A DNA stretch of 64,000 bases, taken from Tolypothrix bouteillei VB521301 (GTDB taxonomy: Bacteria; Cyanobacteriota; Cyanobacteriia; Cyanobacteriales; Nostocaceae). The notes beneath the pieces were generated by a model. That model searched no databases, was not told where the DNA came from, and saw only the letters and a program-made list of their open reading frames with translations. The stretch is taken from contig NZ_JHEG04000001.1 of the NCBI RefSeq assembly GCF_000760695.4, positions 4,980,895 to 5,044,894 of the forward strand. Reading direction: 5' to 3'. Below are positions 44,144 to 52,793 of the stretch, piece after piece. The first letter of the stretch is position 1; each line of letters begins with the position of its first letter. The position numbers were made by a program, and so were the translations under genes.

Positions 44144-45325
44144 TTACCCGTTGCCTCTCAACTGTGCCACAAAAGTATCCAACCTTGAGGAACTCACGAC
44201 TTCCGCCAATACATTCCCCATTCGCCGTACCTGATAAACACCCTCTCTGAGTTCTTGAAAGTCAACAATTAAGCCGGCTTTCTTCGCCCGTGACAATTTT
44301 TTCACCTCAATTGGCATCAACCCTCTCACCCGCTTCTTCTCCACGGGTGTCAGAGCCATCCATGCCTCTTGCTTGTAATCCTTAAGAACAGCCACAGCAA
44401 CTCTTATTTGCTCCCAAGTGTTAGCATTCTGCAACGTCTCAATCAACAACTCAACGGGAGACTGGGTGCAGCGATCTGGTTGGAGTTCAACAATAGCATC
44501 ACAATCCTTCGTAAAATTATCTTTTTCCAGTTCTGGCTCGAAAGTCCATTCACCCACCGTGTTTTCCTTAGACACCTCAGTGTTAGCATTCGTGTTAAAG
44601 TCCTCAACCCAAACTTCTTCACCAGATGGCTTAGAATTTTCCACCAACACTAGCCGCCCTTCCATGTACGCCTGCCGCAATGCTATAGCCTCAGCCACAA
44701 CGCGCTGTGCCGTTAACCCTTCCTCATCTATCATCTTTTGCAAGGTAGTGCCAGTTCGCTCGTCACTCTCATGAATCGGTGGGATTTGGCAGTAACGCCG
44801 TCCATTCTTCGTCCGCCGCCAAATACTGGGTAATTCCTGTTTTGATTCCTTGGGTGGTTGCTGCTGGGCAATGAGGTCTCGAACTGTTTGTTGGGTAATT
44901 TCTGGTGAAGAGAGCAGCTGGTTAATAACGCTTTGGTACTTTTTGGGATTATTTGCCAAGCGGAAGAGAGTTGCTGGCTCGATTTGCGCTAAATCTTGAC
45001 TTGAGAAGTGCTTAAATACTTCAGCCACTTTTAAGTATGGACGGTCTTCATTTTTCCAACCGTATTGCAAAAGCCGCTTTTTATACTCTCTTTTGGATAA
45101 ATGCTCTTTTTGTTGGGCAAGCATCATGGCGTGAGTCAGGATGTTTTGGGTTGCCTGAGCGAGTGTATCAAAGGAATCACCAGGGGTTTCTGGTGCTATG
45201 GCATTGGCTTGGGCGAAGATGTATTGATTGAATTCTCGTTGAGCAAGAATTTGTTCGTTTGGTGTAAAAGCCTGAAGTTGTGGCATCATAGGGTTTGATT
45301 TAGTTTTTCTAGAGGGCGAGCGCAT
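44144..45325 (-). CDS. Unknown cyanobacterial protein of the accessory type
   Basis: 393 residues, no domain that I recognise. It is charged and Gln-rich in the N-terminal half (NEQILAQREFNQYIFAQANA, LAQQKEHLSKREYKKRLLQY), has a segment SIWRRTKNGRRYCQIPP in the middle, and a compact C-terminus ending GNVLAEVVSSSRLDTFVAQL. There are no membrane helices or signal peptide. Another ATG at 45289 is possible. It is convergent with narB and divergent from an XRE regulator across a gap holding a palindromic operator candidate. Similar proteins seem to occur on plasmids and islands in filamentous cyanobacteria; function unknown. Confidence 0.6.
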   Translation of the reverse strand: MRSPSRKTKSNPMMPQLQAFTPNEQILAQREFNQYIFAQANAIAPETPGDSFDTLAQATQNILTHAMMLAQQKEHLSKREYKKRLLQYGWKNEDRPYLKVAEVFKHFSSQDLAQIEPATLFRLANNPKKYQSVINQLLSSPEITQQTVRDLIAQQQPPKESKQELPSIWRRTKNGRRYCQIPPIHESDERTGTTLQKMIDEEGLTAQRVVAEAIALRQAYMEGRLVLVENSKPSGEEVWVEDFNTNANTEVSKENTVGEWTFEPELEKDNFTKDCDAIVELQPDRCTQSPVELLIETLQNANTWEQIRVAVAVLKDYKQEAWMALTPVEKKRVRGLMPIEVKKLSRAKKAGLIVDFQELREGVYQVRRMGNVLAEVVSSSRLDTFVAQLRGNG

Positions 45326-45398
45326 TTTGACTGGTGTCAGAGCGATCGCCTTTGTTTTTTGGCAGATTTTTTAGTCTTTTTAATCTCATCCGCACTAT

Positions 45399-45427
45399 GA
45401 ATATTCTACATTAAACGTAGTATATTC
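45399..45427. promoter_or_regulatory. Palindromic operator candidate between divergent genes
   Basis: GAATATTCTAC - ATTAAAC - GTAGTATATTC: 11-bp arms with one mismatch around a 7-bp spacer. It sits 92 bp before the XRE gene start and 74 bp before the divergent hypothetical gene, suited to binding a dimeric XRE repressor. Confidence 0.6.
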
Positions 45428-45518
45428 TATTTCTAATTATTATAAAACAACTTCTTATGATAATATTGAGAGGTAGATAAATCTACGCCTAAGAACTTTT
45501 AAACTGGGGATGTAGTGT

Positions 45519-45779
45519 ATGTCCGCAAATAAAGTGATTCGTTGGAAATTAAATGAGGTGATGGCGCGAAAGCGTGTCAGGAACAAAGATTTAGCTGAAG
45601 CGTTAGGTATCACTGAAAATTCTGTTTACAGATTGCGTAAGGTTGATGAAATGCCAAGATTGGCTCCTGAAAGGCTGAATGGAATTTGTAGAGTATTAAA
45701 CTGCCAGCCCGGAGAACTGTTGGAGTATGTACCCGATAATGGCAATGATAAAGTTGTTTCCATTGTGGAAGTGGCATGA
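45519..45779 (+). CDS. XRE-family (Cro/C1) transcriptional regulator
   Basis: An 86-residue protein that is almost entirely one HTH domain: MARKRVRNKDLAEALGITE, then NSVYRLRKVDEMPRLAPERL and CRVLNCQPGELLEYVPD. The latter is typical of the YozG/Cro-like class. It probably autoregulates through the palindrome at 45399-45427. It is divergent from the unknown protein at 44144 and upstream of the zinc-ribbon gene. Confidence 0.85.
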   Translation: MSANKVIRWKLNEVMARKRVRNKDLAEALGITENSVYRLRKVDEMPRLAPERLNGICRVLNCQPGELLEYVPDNGNDKVVSIVEVA

Positions 45780-45884
45780 ATGCAATTACACTAAACACAG
45801 TAAATCCCCTCGCATTGCCATCACTTGCCTTGGAAGACAGAGTTTCGCAGTATTTATGACTAAAAGATTTTGATATGTCTGAAA

Positions 45885-46403
45885 ATGGCAAAATTATATA
45901 AATATAGAGGTCCCGAGAATATCAGACTTTCTGTTGCTGGTTATCCTGTTGGAACCAGGATTAAATCAGTAGATGATTTAAAACGTTGGATAAATCAAAC
46001 TCAGCAGAAGCCGAACATTGGAGGAGCGATCGCAGCCACTTTCATGGTTGACTCTGAAGGCTACATTTGTGTTGCAGACCGCCACTCCGAGCATGTAGCT
46101 TGTGCAGGCGGCAAATCTGTACTATCAGCTGGAGAGATATTTTTTGCCTACAACAAGCAGAATTTTGAAGTACTTGAAATTACAAACCAATCTACTGGAT
46201 ATTGTCCGGAGCCAGAATCATGGTCTCAAGTTGAAAAAGCACTGGAACAAATTCCAATTCCTCATCCTGGTCATTTTAGTACTGAGTTCATTTTTCGCCG
46301 CTGTCCTGTATGTCGTCAGGTAAATATAGTCAAAAATAATCTATTCTTGTGTGCTGTCTGCAATACAAATCTTCCAAAAATCTGGAATTTGAGTCCTGAA
46401 TAG
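45885..46403 (+). CDS. Zinc-ribbon protein of unknown function
   Basis: Starting at ATG 45885 (an ATG five codons upstream is less likely), 172 residues. The N-terminal part begins with KLYKYRGPENIRLSVAGYPV and HSEHVACAGGKSVLSAGEIF; the C-terminal part has STGYCPEPESWSQVEKAL, IPHPGHFSTEFIFRRCPVC and FLCAVCNTNLP, so CPVC/CAVC forms a zinc ribbon. I recall similar proteins in other bacteria without a known function. Its neighbour is an ankyrin protein. Confidence 0.6.
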   Translation: MAKLYKYRGPENIRLSVAGYPVGTRIKSVDDLKRWINQTQQKPNIGGAIAATFMVDSEGYICVADRHSEHVACAGGKSVLSAGEIFFAYNKQNFEVLEITNQSTGYCPEPESWSQVEKALEQIPIPHPGHFSTEFIFRRCPVCRQVNIVKNNLFLCAVCNTNLPKIWNLSPE

Positions 46404-46436
46404 GATAGATATTATTAAGGCGGAGTCGGCATAATT

Positions 46437-46946
46437 ATGCGTAAGTTTGTAGCAGCTATAAAATCCGGTGATGTCACTAAATTACGTCAACTCATAGCCA
46501 GTGATAGAACTAGCATCAAAGAAGCAAGCGGAACAATACTTTTAAGTGAAGCTGTCCGCGAGAATAATATAAAAATTGTTCGCTTATTAATTGAGTTAGG
46601 GGCTGAAGTCAATGATGAAGATCGGGTAATTTATGATTGTGAGACGCCTTTAGCCGTAGCAGCTTCTCAAGGAAATTTGGAGATACTTAAATTACTTCTT
46701 AATGCAGGTGCAGTTGTAAATATTCCCTTAAAAGACCCTGAATCTTGGACGCCACTCATGTGCGCTGTTAGCAGTCGAAATTTTGACGCTGTCAAACTCC
46801 TGGTAGAAGCGGGTGCAGATGTGAATGAAATCAGAGATGGTGGAAACTTCTCTTTGGCAATAGCCGCGTACTTTGGAGATCGAGAAATTTTTGATTATTT
46901 AGCTCCTTTAACAAATCCAGAATTACGACAGCAGATCGAAAAATAG
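46437..46946 (+). CDS. Ankyrin-repeat protein
   Basis: 169 residues made of about four ankyrin repeats: SEAVRENNIKIVRLLIELGA, PLAVAASQGNLEILKLLLNAGA, PLMCAVSSRNFDAVKLLVEAGA and LAIAAYFGDREIFDYL. Soluble and without signal peptide. Ankyrin proteins beside small zinc-ribbon genes can be immunity proteins of polymorphic toxin systems, but no toxin is visible here. It follows the zinc-ribbon gene by 33 bp on the same strand. Confidence 0.8.
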   Translation: MRKFVAAIKSGDVTKLRQLIASDRTSIKEASGTILLSEAVRENNIKIVRLLIELGAEVNDEDRVIYDCETPLAVAASQGNLEILKLLLNAGAVVNIPLKDPESWTPLMCAVSSRNFDAVKLLVEAGADVNEIRDGGNFSLAIAAYFGDREIFDYLAPLTNPELRQQIEK

Positions 46947-47315
46947 TTTTGTAAGTTTGCTCAGATCCCCCAACCTCCTTGGGGATGCTGCTGGCGAATC
47001 ATAAGTCTGACCCCTCACCTCAATCCGGTTGCTCTGTCTGGGAATGCCTTTGAGAAGTCGGGTATCTTGGAACCTCTGAAAATCAATGTGTGTAGGGGCA
47101 AATTTCACGTGCGAGGGCAGTGTTGCCATCAATGATTTCTATGAGTAACATTACTTATTGGTTATTATTCTTGCGATCGCGATGACAAAACGCAACGTAA
47201 AATCTTATAGTAATCCTAAATTTTTCATAAAAATTTTCCTGAGTGTGGAGTAGGCAATACTGTCCATACAAGGTCCGCTGGCAACCCCCACCCTACGTAG
47301 AAATAGGTGCTGCAC
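46947..47315. other. Intergenic region with repeat words
   Basis: It contains a GATCCCCCAACCTCC-like element, a hairpin CCTTGGGG-type and a TGTAGGGGCAA word related to the one at 11353. No gene seen. Confidence 0.4.
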
Positions 47316-47771
47316 ATGAAGAGAGCGATTAAACGAATCAAAGAAGCCTTAAGAGATGAGAGCTTTATGCACTTCATTGAAGATATAGAAGTGCTAGTTT
47401 CCAAAGTTCTATCTCTTTTGATGGTGTTAGTTATTCTGGTAGCAATTGGAGACCTGGTAGTCTTTCTTGTCAAAGAACTATTTGATACTCCTTACGGAAA
47501 GTTTAATACTACATTATTTAAAATATTTGGTTTATTTTTAAATATTTTAATTGCTTTAGAAATCTTAGAAAATATCACTGCTTATCTTCGGAAGCACGTT
47601 TTTCAGGTTGAATTAGTTATTGTAACTTCTTTAATTGCTGTTTCTCGTAAGATTATCATTCTCGATTTAGAAAAAGTTACGGGTATCGATATTATAGGTT
47701 TGGGAATTGCCGTTCTAGCTTTATCTATCAGTTATTTGATAATTCGTTCTAGCAACAAGCAGAAAAATTAA
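47316..47771 (+). CDS. PsiE-like phosphate-starvation-inducible membrane protein
   Basis: From ATG 47316, 151 residues (a GTG three codons upstream is possible). Four hydrophobic segments: LSLLMVLVILVAIGDLVVFL, LFKIFGLFLNILIALEILE, FQVELVIVTSLIAVSRKII and IIGLGIAVLALSISYLII. The charged loop with ENITAYLRKH before helix 3 is typical of the PsiE family. Its role is not established. Confidence 0.75.
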   Translation: MKRAIKRIKEALRDESFMHFIEDIEVLVSKVLSLLMVLVILVAIGDLVVFLVKELFDTPYGKFNTTLFKIFGLFLNILIALEILENITAYLRKHVFQVELVIVTSLIAVSRKIIILDLEKVTGIDIIGLGIAVLALSISYLIIRSSNKQKN

Positions 47772-47893
47772 AACCACAGAATTTGAGCGGACAGGATGCC
47801 CACTCTATAAGAGATTGAGCAATTGCTCAAGTTGCAACTTAAATGGACTTTAGCATAGTATTGTCAAATAACATAACACAGGGGAAACTGACA

Positions 47894-48496
47894 ATGGCAG
47901 CCAAAAAACTTCTGATGCTAGTGGGAGACTATGTAGAAGACTACGAGGTAATGGTTCCCTTCCAAGCGTTGCAAATGGTGGGACATACGGTTCATGCGGT
48001 TTGCCCTGACAAAAAAGCTGGTGAGACAGTCAGGACAGCTGTCCACGATTTTGAAGGGGACCAGACATACAGTGAAAAGCCCGGTCATAACTTTACCTTA
48101 AATGCCACTTTTGCAGAAGTAGACCCCAACAGTTATGATGCCCTACTCGTTCCTGGAGGGCGAGCACCAGAGTATATTCGCCTGAATTCCAGAGCGATCG
48201 CCATCACCCGTCACTTTGCTGAAGCAAATAAGCCGATTGCTGCCATCTGTCACGGTCTGCAGTTATTGGCTGCTGCTGATGTTCTACAAGGTAAGAGTTG
48301 TACTGCTTACCCAGCTTGTAGCCCGGATGTACGTCTTGCTGGTGGGACTTATGTAAATGTTCCAGTTGATGAAGTGGTTGTTGATGGTAATTTAGTCACA
48401 GCGCCAGCTTGGCCGGCTCATCCTCGTTGGTTAGCCGCATTTCTCAAGGTTTTGGGCACTAAAGTAGAGCATCTAGAACTGGTATCTGTCGATTAG
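47894..48496 (+). CDS. DJ-1/PfpI-family protein
   Basis: Starting at ATG 47894 behind AGGGGAAA (the earlier ATG at 47843 is unlikely), 200 residues. The nucleophile elbow is [13 protein letters not shown] with its Cys, the acidic residue before it is the Glu in [17 protein letters not shown], and [11 protein letters not shown] is the oxyanion region. DJ-1/PfpI proteins are glyoxalases, deglycases or chaperone-like stress proteins; which one cannot be told. Confidence 0.88.
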   Translation: MAAKKLLMLVGDYVEDYEVMVPFQALQMVGHTVHAVCPDKKAGETVRTAVHDFEGDQTYSEKPGHNFTLNATFAEVDPNSYDALLVPGGRAPEYIRLNSRAIAITRHFAEANKPIAAICHGLQLLAAADVLQGKSCTAYPACSPDVRLAGGTYVNVPVDEVVVDGNLVTAPAWPAHPRWLAAFLKVLGTKVEHLELVSVD

Positions 48497-48672
48497 GGTT
48501 TCCACTTTATATTCACAATCGATCTGGCCCTATTATGAAGCTTGCACAATATGGCAAGTATCTTTGTATGAAGTAAGCCAAATTCTATTTAGAAATTTTG
48601 CTATCGGGTGGTTATGGTTTCGTATTACTGCCAAATTATTTTAGATAATAGATTAAACTACCCTGTAACTCG

Positions 48673-50091
48673 ATGACAGGAAAAAACGCAAGACAGAAAG
48701 CAATTCTGCGGCAAGTGACTGGCAAAGGAGCTGCTTTTGTGTCAGAAGTTCAACACGCGCTACTTCCTACCCAAGAAGTAGTCATTGGACGAGACCCAAG
48801 TTGCCAGCTTGTTCTAGACGCCATGATGTATCGCATGGTATCTCGTCGCCATGCAGTTGTTCGTCCTCTCCCTTCATCGCCAGACGCAGAATCTAGCTGG
48901 GTAATCTGTGATTTAAATAGTGCTAATGGGACTTATCTCAACGGACAACGGTTACAAGGTTGCCAGCAATTGATGTCAGGAGACCGCATCACTCTGGGTC
49001 CAGATGGTCCAGAATTCTTTTTTGAGTACGAGCTTAACTACCAAACTACAGTCGTTTTTCAAACAAGTGCAAGCCCGCTTCCTCCTGCCAATCAGCACCA
49101 ATCACCGACAACTCATTACAATCCCGGTCCCCCACCGGGCCAAGATTATCTGAGTTTCACGCAACTGTTTCCCATTATTTCTACTGGTAAAGATCTCACT
49201 CGTAAAGCTTACCTCATACCGGGAATCATCACGGTGGTATTTGTGGTATTGATGTTTGCGACTGTAGGTCAGCCAAACAATATGAACCAAAAAGTTGTGG
49301 CAACTTACATAGCTTTTGTTGCCTACTACTTTATTTACCAGTTGTGTGGTAAGCAAAAGCCTTGGTGGGTGCTGATGATTTCAGCATTAACGACCGCACA
49401 AATTTTGGGGTATCCCTTGAAGAGTTTGGGAACTCCCGTATTAGATTTATTTATATTTGTATTTCGCAATATTTTACCCGGTAATCTGCCAACAGAACAA
49501 GAATCTGTCACCTTTACGGAATTGCTAGTACGAATGTTTTTTGGTGCTGGCTTGATGGAAGAATTGCTGAAAGCAATCCCTATTTTTGGAGCGTATTTTA
49601 TCGGCAAATTTTTACCATCGCCATGGCGCGAACGTGTAGGTGTTTCGGAACCTCTTGATGGAATTTTACTGGGAACAGCTTCAGCCGTCGGTTTCACAAT
49701 GACAGAAACCCTCAGGCAATACGTGCCTCAAATTACTCAAACCTTCCTAGAAGAATCAGGACAAGATGCAGGTCAACTCGTAGGGTTACAACTGCTGATT
49801 CCCCGAATCTTGGGTTCTGTCGCCGGACACATGGCTTATAGCGGTTATTTTGGATACTTTATTGGTTTGGCAGTTCTCAAACCCTCTAAAAGTTGGCAAA
49901 TACTACTCGTTGGTTATTTGACCGCATCTGGATTGCACGCATTATGGAACGCAACGGGCGTGCTTAATGGCTTTTTATTAGTGGTTGTTGGGGTGCTGTC
50001 TTATGCATTCTTGATGGCAGCAATTCTTAAAGCTCGCGCACTTTCACCAACTCGATCGCAAAACTTTGCTACACGTTTTCTCGGAAAGTAA
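48673..50091 (+). CDS. FHA-domain PrsW-family intramembrane protease
   Basis: 472 residues with two parts. Residues about 25-120 are an FHA domain (VVIGRDPSCQLVLD, VSRRHAVV, NGTYLNGQRL), which binds phospho-threonine. Then a multi-pass membrane domain follows with the PrsW signatures MEELLKAIP (EExxK), GFTMTETL, GHMAYSGYFG and LHALWNATG (HxxxN), which form a membrane-embedded glutamic/metallo-type protease. Fusion of an FHA reader to a PrsW protease implies phospho-controlled cleavage of a membrane substrate. A phosphatase and another FHA protease-like gene lie close by on the other strand. Confidence 0.88.
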   Translation: MTGKNARQKAILRQVTGKGAAFVSEVQHALLPTQEVVIGRDPSCQLVLDAMMYRMVSRRHAVVRPLPSSPDAESSWVICDLNSANGTYLNGQRLQGCQQLMSGDRITLGPDGPEFFFEYELNYQTTVVFQTSASPLPPANQHQSPTTHYNPGPPPGQDYLSFTQLFPIISTGKDLTRKAYLIPGIITVVFVVLMFATVGQPNNMNQKVVATYIAFVAYYFIYQLCGKQKPWWVLMISALTTAQILGYPLKSLGTPVLDLFIFVFRNILPGNLPTEQESVTFTELLVRMFFGAGLMEELLKAIPIFGAYFIGKFLPSPWRERVGVSEPLDGILLGTASAVGFTMTETLRQYVPQITQTFLEESGQDAGQLVGLQLLIPRILGSVAGHMAYSGYFGYFIGLAVLKPSKSWQILLVGYLTASGLHALWNATGVLNGFLLVVVGVLSYAFLMAAILKARALSPTRSQNFATRFLGK

Positions 50092-50270
50092 TACTCTTCT
50101 GTTAATTTACCCATCGCCGATCGCTGTTTTTGAATTAAAAGGGGGTTTTATGTCTGCAGATAATAGGCAATTGCTGCGTTGAGAAAGAACAATCCTGTTT
50201 GTGTCGCCTGTAATATAGAGCAACTTGCCCCCTGTCAAAGAAAGCGCCGACCAAAGTACAATTGTACTTT

Positions 50271-50912
50271 TTAAGCTTCCTCCTGAATGCTCTTAAGTTG
50301 CTTGAGCGCGTGATAAGCGATCGCCATACTAACTTTAGCTTTTTCAATTTCTGAAATATTTGTCCATTCGCGGTTCCCAACCATATCAATTACAGAATTT
50401 TCGGTTTGAGTTTCGCCGCTTCTCATAGCAAATGCTAGGGGTCGTGCCATCACAAATAAGTCATCTGCATCCCATTGGGGTAATACACTTTGAACGCACT
50501 GTACGAGTTGTTCGCCGACGGATTGTTGGGAATTCAACATCTCGGTTGCTTTTTGAGCAATGCTCTTGAGCCAGTCTTGAGGTATGCGATTGGCAAAACT
50601 TGCTTGTAAATTTTGTTGAAGCTCGGACAGAAAAGCAGATTTTGTATTATGCTTGTAGTGTTCGGAATTAAATAACCCAGACCAGAGTGTGTCTAATGTG
50701 TTGTAGAAACTGCTTGAACGCATCGCGAGTTCTTCATTAAGCACATCCTCCATTTGGAACTGCTGCTCTATTTGCAAATAGTAGTCATCAGAGTGTTCTT
50801 CCGTGGGGTTCCAAGGATATGTAGCATCTTCGTCTTCTAGGAGTGTATGTAGGAGTTCTAATTCTACTTGAGAAGTTTTAAAAGTGTTAGAACCGTTGAT
50901 ATTGTTAACCAT
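50271..50912 (-). CDS. Unknown soluble protein beside CHAT-FHA gene
   Basis: 213 residues, acidic N-terminus (LLHTLLEDEDATYPWNPTEE), then helical segments such as SFYNTLDTLWSGLFNSEH, RIPQDWLKSIAQKATEML and NSQQSVGEQLVQCVQSV. No domain recognised, no membrane helix. Its start is 141 bp downstream of the CHAT-FHA stop on the same strand, so it probably belongs to that operon. Confidence 0.6.
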   Translation of the reverse strand: MVNNINGSNTFKTSQVELELLHTLLEDEDATYPWNPTEEHSDDYYLQIEQQFQMEDVLNEELAMRSSSFYNTLDTLWSGLFNSEHYKHNTKSAFLSELQQNLQASFANRIPQDWLKSIAQKATEMLNSQQSVGEQLVQCVQSVLPQWDADDLFVMARPLAFAMRSGETQTENSVIDMVGNREWTNISEIEKAKVSMAIAYHALKQLKSIQEEA

Positions 50913-51053
50913 TTGTCGCCTTCCTTGTTGTTTTATTGTGGTAATGAGAGCTACAGCTGCCTCAGTCTGTTTTCCGCAAAAAAATTAGATTTACCGAAAA
51001 AATGAATTTTTTTCTAGCAACAGATGCAGCCTGAGAATGCGTACTTCAAGTTT

Positions 51054-52637
51054 TCAAGTATTGTCGATTGTAAATTCCCAGGGTTGACTTTTTGTACTTC
51101 CAAACTTTAACTGCATTCCAGATTGTAAAGGGACTTCCTGACGGTGGATTTGTTGCCAACTGTTACCGCGTAAAATCCAAGTTGTACCGTAAGTGGATAA
51201 ATCTTGCAGATAGTAATTTCGCACTGGGGTAGCACCTGTAAAAGTATTGCGACACAAAATTTCGGCATGCCGTTTGGAAACCGAAGGTTCTGGTATGACA
51301 ATATCATTTTCTGTAGTACGACCGATACGAGTGACTCCCGGTCGCAGCGACCAAGTTTTTCCTCCGGAAGAAAGCGATCGCAACGAAGCATTGGGAAGCA
51401 TGGAAGCTATACCGGGGATAGAAGTTTCTGGGAGTTCTGTAATACTTTCGTCAAAACTTCTGATTAATTCGCCATTGTAGTCTGGATGCAAGTAAAGGAC
51501 TGGCAAAGTCCAAGCGGGTTGATTGAATTTGTAAATGGTCAGTAGTTGTTGTCTTGCTTCTGCGACTGCTTCATCAATGGGTTTTCGCGATCGCAGTGCG
51601 TGGGCAAAGGCTTGAATAAAAGTGTGGCTTTCGCGATCTGCTATTTCATCGCGCATTGCCAATACAGCAGGTACCCCTTGACGTATCAGGACTTCTGACA
51701 AACTGCTGTAAGGAATGGCTTGGTGATTGCTTTGGGCGGGTTGCGCTCCCCAGCAGGAATTAAATACTGCTAATTTTACACCTGTACGGTTGAGAACCTG
51801 TGCCAACTCCATACCATTAAGAGTTAAATCTGGTTGTCGTTGTAAAAATAGCAAGCCCCCATCCGGTCCGGGTAAACCGTGTCCTGCATAAAACAAGATG
51901 TTGTACGCTTTTGTTTCTAGTTGTTGAATCAACTCTTGTGGAGTGGGTTGCAGGAGTGTTGTCACCATACAAGGCGCGTAGCCGCTGTAATGACTCCCTA
52001 TAAGAGAACCGTTAGAAAGCGTTTGTTCTAGAATAGCTGCTTCTTTTTCCAATTCCAGCTTTTCATCTTGACCTAATACCAAAAGTATGTTTAGAGCTTG
52101 ATCGGCGCGTAAATATGGTAGGGATTCAACTTGACTGGTGGTGCGACTGAAGAGTATCTGTTGCGAAAGTGAAATTGCTGATTGACCTGCTTCGCGCTGC
52201 ATAATTTCCCAAGGCAAGGCAATCAAATCCGGGTCGCGAATTTCTAACCGGACGTGCAACCGCATATGTTGACCTGCTGCCAAACCACGGCTGTGTTCAA
52301 AGCTATTGAGAATAGCTCCATCAAACACCCAACTCCACAAGCTAATGCCCAAGAATTGCATCAAACGACTGCTGTAACTGGTGCTTTGACCGGTAGATGG
52401 TGTCATTCCATCTAGGGGAAGTGGAGTTTTTGGTGGAGGTGTTGTTCCTGGGGAAATATCCAAGCGACTATGACCGGAAAACATCGCCTGCCACTCTTGC
52501 CACGCTTGGGAGAGAAGAGGAGGCCACAGACAGTCACGCAAAACATAGCCACTGGGGTTGGGAGCATTCACCACCCAAATGGCAAAACTGTCGGTGCCGG
52601 TACTAAGGCGGGCGATCGCCAGGTTTAAAGATGGCAT
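51054..52637 (-). CDS. CHAT-domain caspase-like protease fused to an FHA domain
   Basis: 527 residues from ATG 52637 (a longer ATG at 52724 is possible). The CHAT peptidase domain has the catalytic His in FYAGHGLPGPDGG and the catalytic Cys in VFNSCWGAQP; EVLIRQGVPAVLAMRDEIAD and the DEAVAEARQQLL segment follow. A C-terminal FHA domain (about 430-520) has GVTRIGRTTENDIVI, VSKRHAEI and LSTYGTTWIL. CHAT proteases cut a specific partner after activation; the FHA domain should dock on a phospho-threonine protein. It shares a strand with a PP2C gene and the unknown 50271 gene. Confidence 0.9.
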   Translation of the reverse strand: MPSLNLAIARLSTGTDSFAIWVVNAPNPSGYVLRDCLWPPLLSQAWQEWQAMFSGHSRLDISPGTTPPPKTPLPLDGMTPSTGQSTSYSSRLMQFLGISLWSWVFDGAILNSFEHSRGLAAGQHMRLHVRLEIRDPDLIALPWEIMQREAGQSAISLSQQILFSRTTSQVESLPYLRADQALNILLVLGQDEKLELEKEAAILEQTLSNGSLIGSHYSGYAPCMVTTLLQPTPQELIQQLETKAYNILFYAGHGLPGPDGGLLFLQRQPDLTLNGMELAQVLNRTGVKLAVFNSCWGAQPAQSNHQAIPYSSLSEVLIRQGVPAVLAMRDEIADRESHTFIQAFAHALRSRKPIDEAVAEARQQLLTIYKFNQPAWTLPVLYLHPDYNGELIRSFDESITELPETSIPGIASMLPNASLRSLSSGGKTWSLRPGVTRIGRTTENDIVIPEPSVSKRHAEILCRNTFTGATPVRNYYLQDLSTYGTTWILRGNSWQQIHRQEVPLQSGMQLKFGSTKSQPWEFTIDNT

Positions 52638-52793
52638 GGATTCGTTTATCTTCGTTAATCTAAACAGGTCAAGTCCAATAATTTCAAATAACCATTTGAA
52701 ATGGCAACTTTCTTTGCCTTTCAAGTTTTTTATCTAAAGTTATTACCCTTATTTTTCAGGCTTCTACCAGTTTATCGATTTTTTGACTCAGCG

